Origin: Lachnospiraceae bacterium
GTDB lineage: Bacteria; Bacillota; Clostridia; Lachnospirales; Lachnospiraceae
DNA: 7,494 nt
Direction: 5' to 3'
Assembly (NCBI GenBank): GCA_003453515.1
Contig: DMLD01000130.1
Location: forward strand, 1 to 7,494
The position numbers were made by a program, and so were the translations under genes. The stretch's first letter is position 1; each line of letters opens with the position of its first letter. A model generated the notes under the pieces. It was not told where the DNA came from. It saw only the letters and a list, made by a program, of their open reading frames with translations, and did not search any database. Shown one piece after another: positions 6,974 to 7,494 of this stretch.

Positions 6974-7494
6974 ATGAAAGGAAAACAATTGATGAAACGT
7001 GCTTTGAGCGGTGTGCTTGTCGCGGGGCTTTCTCTTGCGCTTGCTGCTCCGATGACATCGCTTGCCGAGGTAAAAAAACAGGAGTCGGTGTATGTGATTG
7101 CAAACGCTGACGGATCGACAAAGTCCATAACGGTATCCGACCAGTTGCAGGGAGCCGGCACAGCCGGATCGACCGTAAAGGATGTATCGGAGCTGACTGA
7201 TATCAAAAATGTCAAGGGCGATGAGACCTTTGATCAGAGCGGTCAGAATCTGACATGGAATACGGCAGGCGAGGACATCTACTATCAGGGAAAGACCGAC
7301 AAGGAGCTGCCCGTATCCATGGAGATCAAATACGAGCTCGACGGCAAGGAGGTCGATCCGGCGTCCATAGTCGGCAAGAGCGGAAAGCTGAAGATAAAGC
7401 TTTCCTATAAAAATAACACCGGGGTCAACAAGCAGATAAACGGAAAGGCAGCCAATATAATCACGCCGTTTGTGATGGCTACGGGCTTTATTCT
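6974..7494 (+). CDS. Exported protein, probable YhgE/Pip-like partner of the MMPL transporter, 3' partial
   Basis: The frame stays open for 173 codons to the right edge without a stop. The start ATG has GGAGGG at 6961-6966, seven bases upstream. Residues 1-31 are a clear Sec signal peptide: a basic start (MKGKQLMKR), a hydrophobic core and a likely cut after SLA at residue 31. The mature part begins with a lysine-rich stretch and ESVYVIANADGS, followed by VSELTDIKNVKGDETF, EDIYYQGKTDKELPVSMEI, LDGKEVDP and GKSGKLKIKLSYKN. There is no lipobox cysteine. From memory, this pattern matches large secreted proteins found beside MMPL genes in Lachnospiraceae, which continue into Leu/Gly heptad repeats and C-terminal membrane helices (YhgE/Pip-like). 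That continuation lies outside the window and is a prediction. It probably shares a transcript with the transporter. Export is well supported; the family name is moderately sure and the function unknown. Confidence 0.8.
   Translation, partial: MKGKQLMKRALSGVLVAGLSLALAAPMTSLAEVKKQESVYVIANADGSTKSITVSDQLQGAGTAGSTVKDVSELTDIKNVKGDETFDQSGQNLTWNTAGEDIYYQGKTDKELPVSMEIKYELDGKEVDPASIVGKSGKLKIKLSYKNNTGVNKQINGKAANIITPFVMATGFI

Overview
The window looks like a chromosomal segment of a low-to-mid-GC Gram-positive bacterium, most likely a clostridium of the Lachnospiraceae type. The basis is the strong AGGAGG-type ribosome binding sites, sigma-A-like promoters with TGnTATAAT extended -10 boxes, a TetM-like translation factor fused to a NYN nuclease domain, and an MMPL transporter followed by an exported protein. 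The taxonomic placement is my inference from protein style; no RNA gene is present to confirm it. All genes read left to right and packing is dense. No mobile element, CRISPR array, tRNA or rRNA is visible, and no gap without a gene exceeds about 160 bases.

Layout. Bases 2-910 hold the C-terminal third or so of a TetM/EF-G-like translational GTPase joined through a very basic linker to a NYN (YacP/Rae1-type) nuclease domain. A good promoter at 933-961 then starts a compact run: thioredoxin trxA (1025-1333), thioredoxin reductase trxB (1394-2329) and an alpha-glucan phosphorylase, glgP (2353-4623). TrxB reduces TrxA with NADPH, so those two form a complete thiol-reducing system. The phosphorylase sits only 23 bases behind trxB and is probably read through from it, an unusual pairing of redox and glycogen genes.

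Bases 4624-4781 are a dense regulatory region. They hold an A-rich tract, a promoter with TTGACC and TACACT boxes, and two nearly identical palindromes (TGACCGtTGGTCA and TGACCGgCGGTCA). One palindrome covers the -35 box and the other lies just past the expected transcription start. This is the layout expected for repression by a TetR-family protein, whose gene is not in the window. The region controls a 12-helix MMPL/RND-type membrane transporter (4782-6860, starting at GTG). The transporter is followed after 113 bases by the first 173 codons of a secreted protein that I read as the YhgE/Pip-like partner often found beside such transporters; it runs off the right edge.

The points most worth a second look are the ribosomal GTPase-nuclease fusion and the double-operator MMPL plus exported-protein locus.
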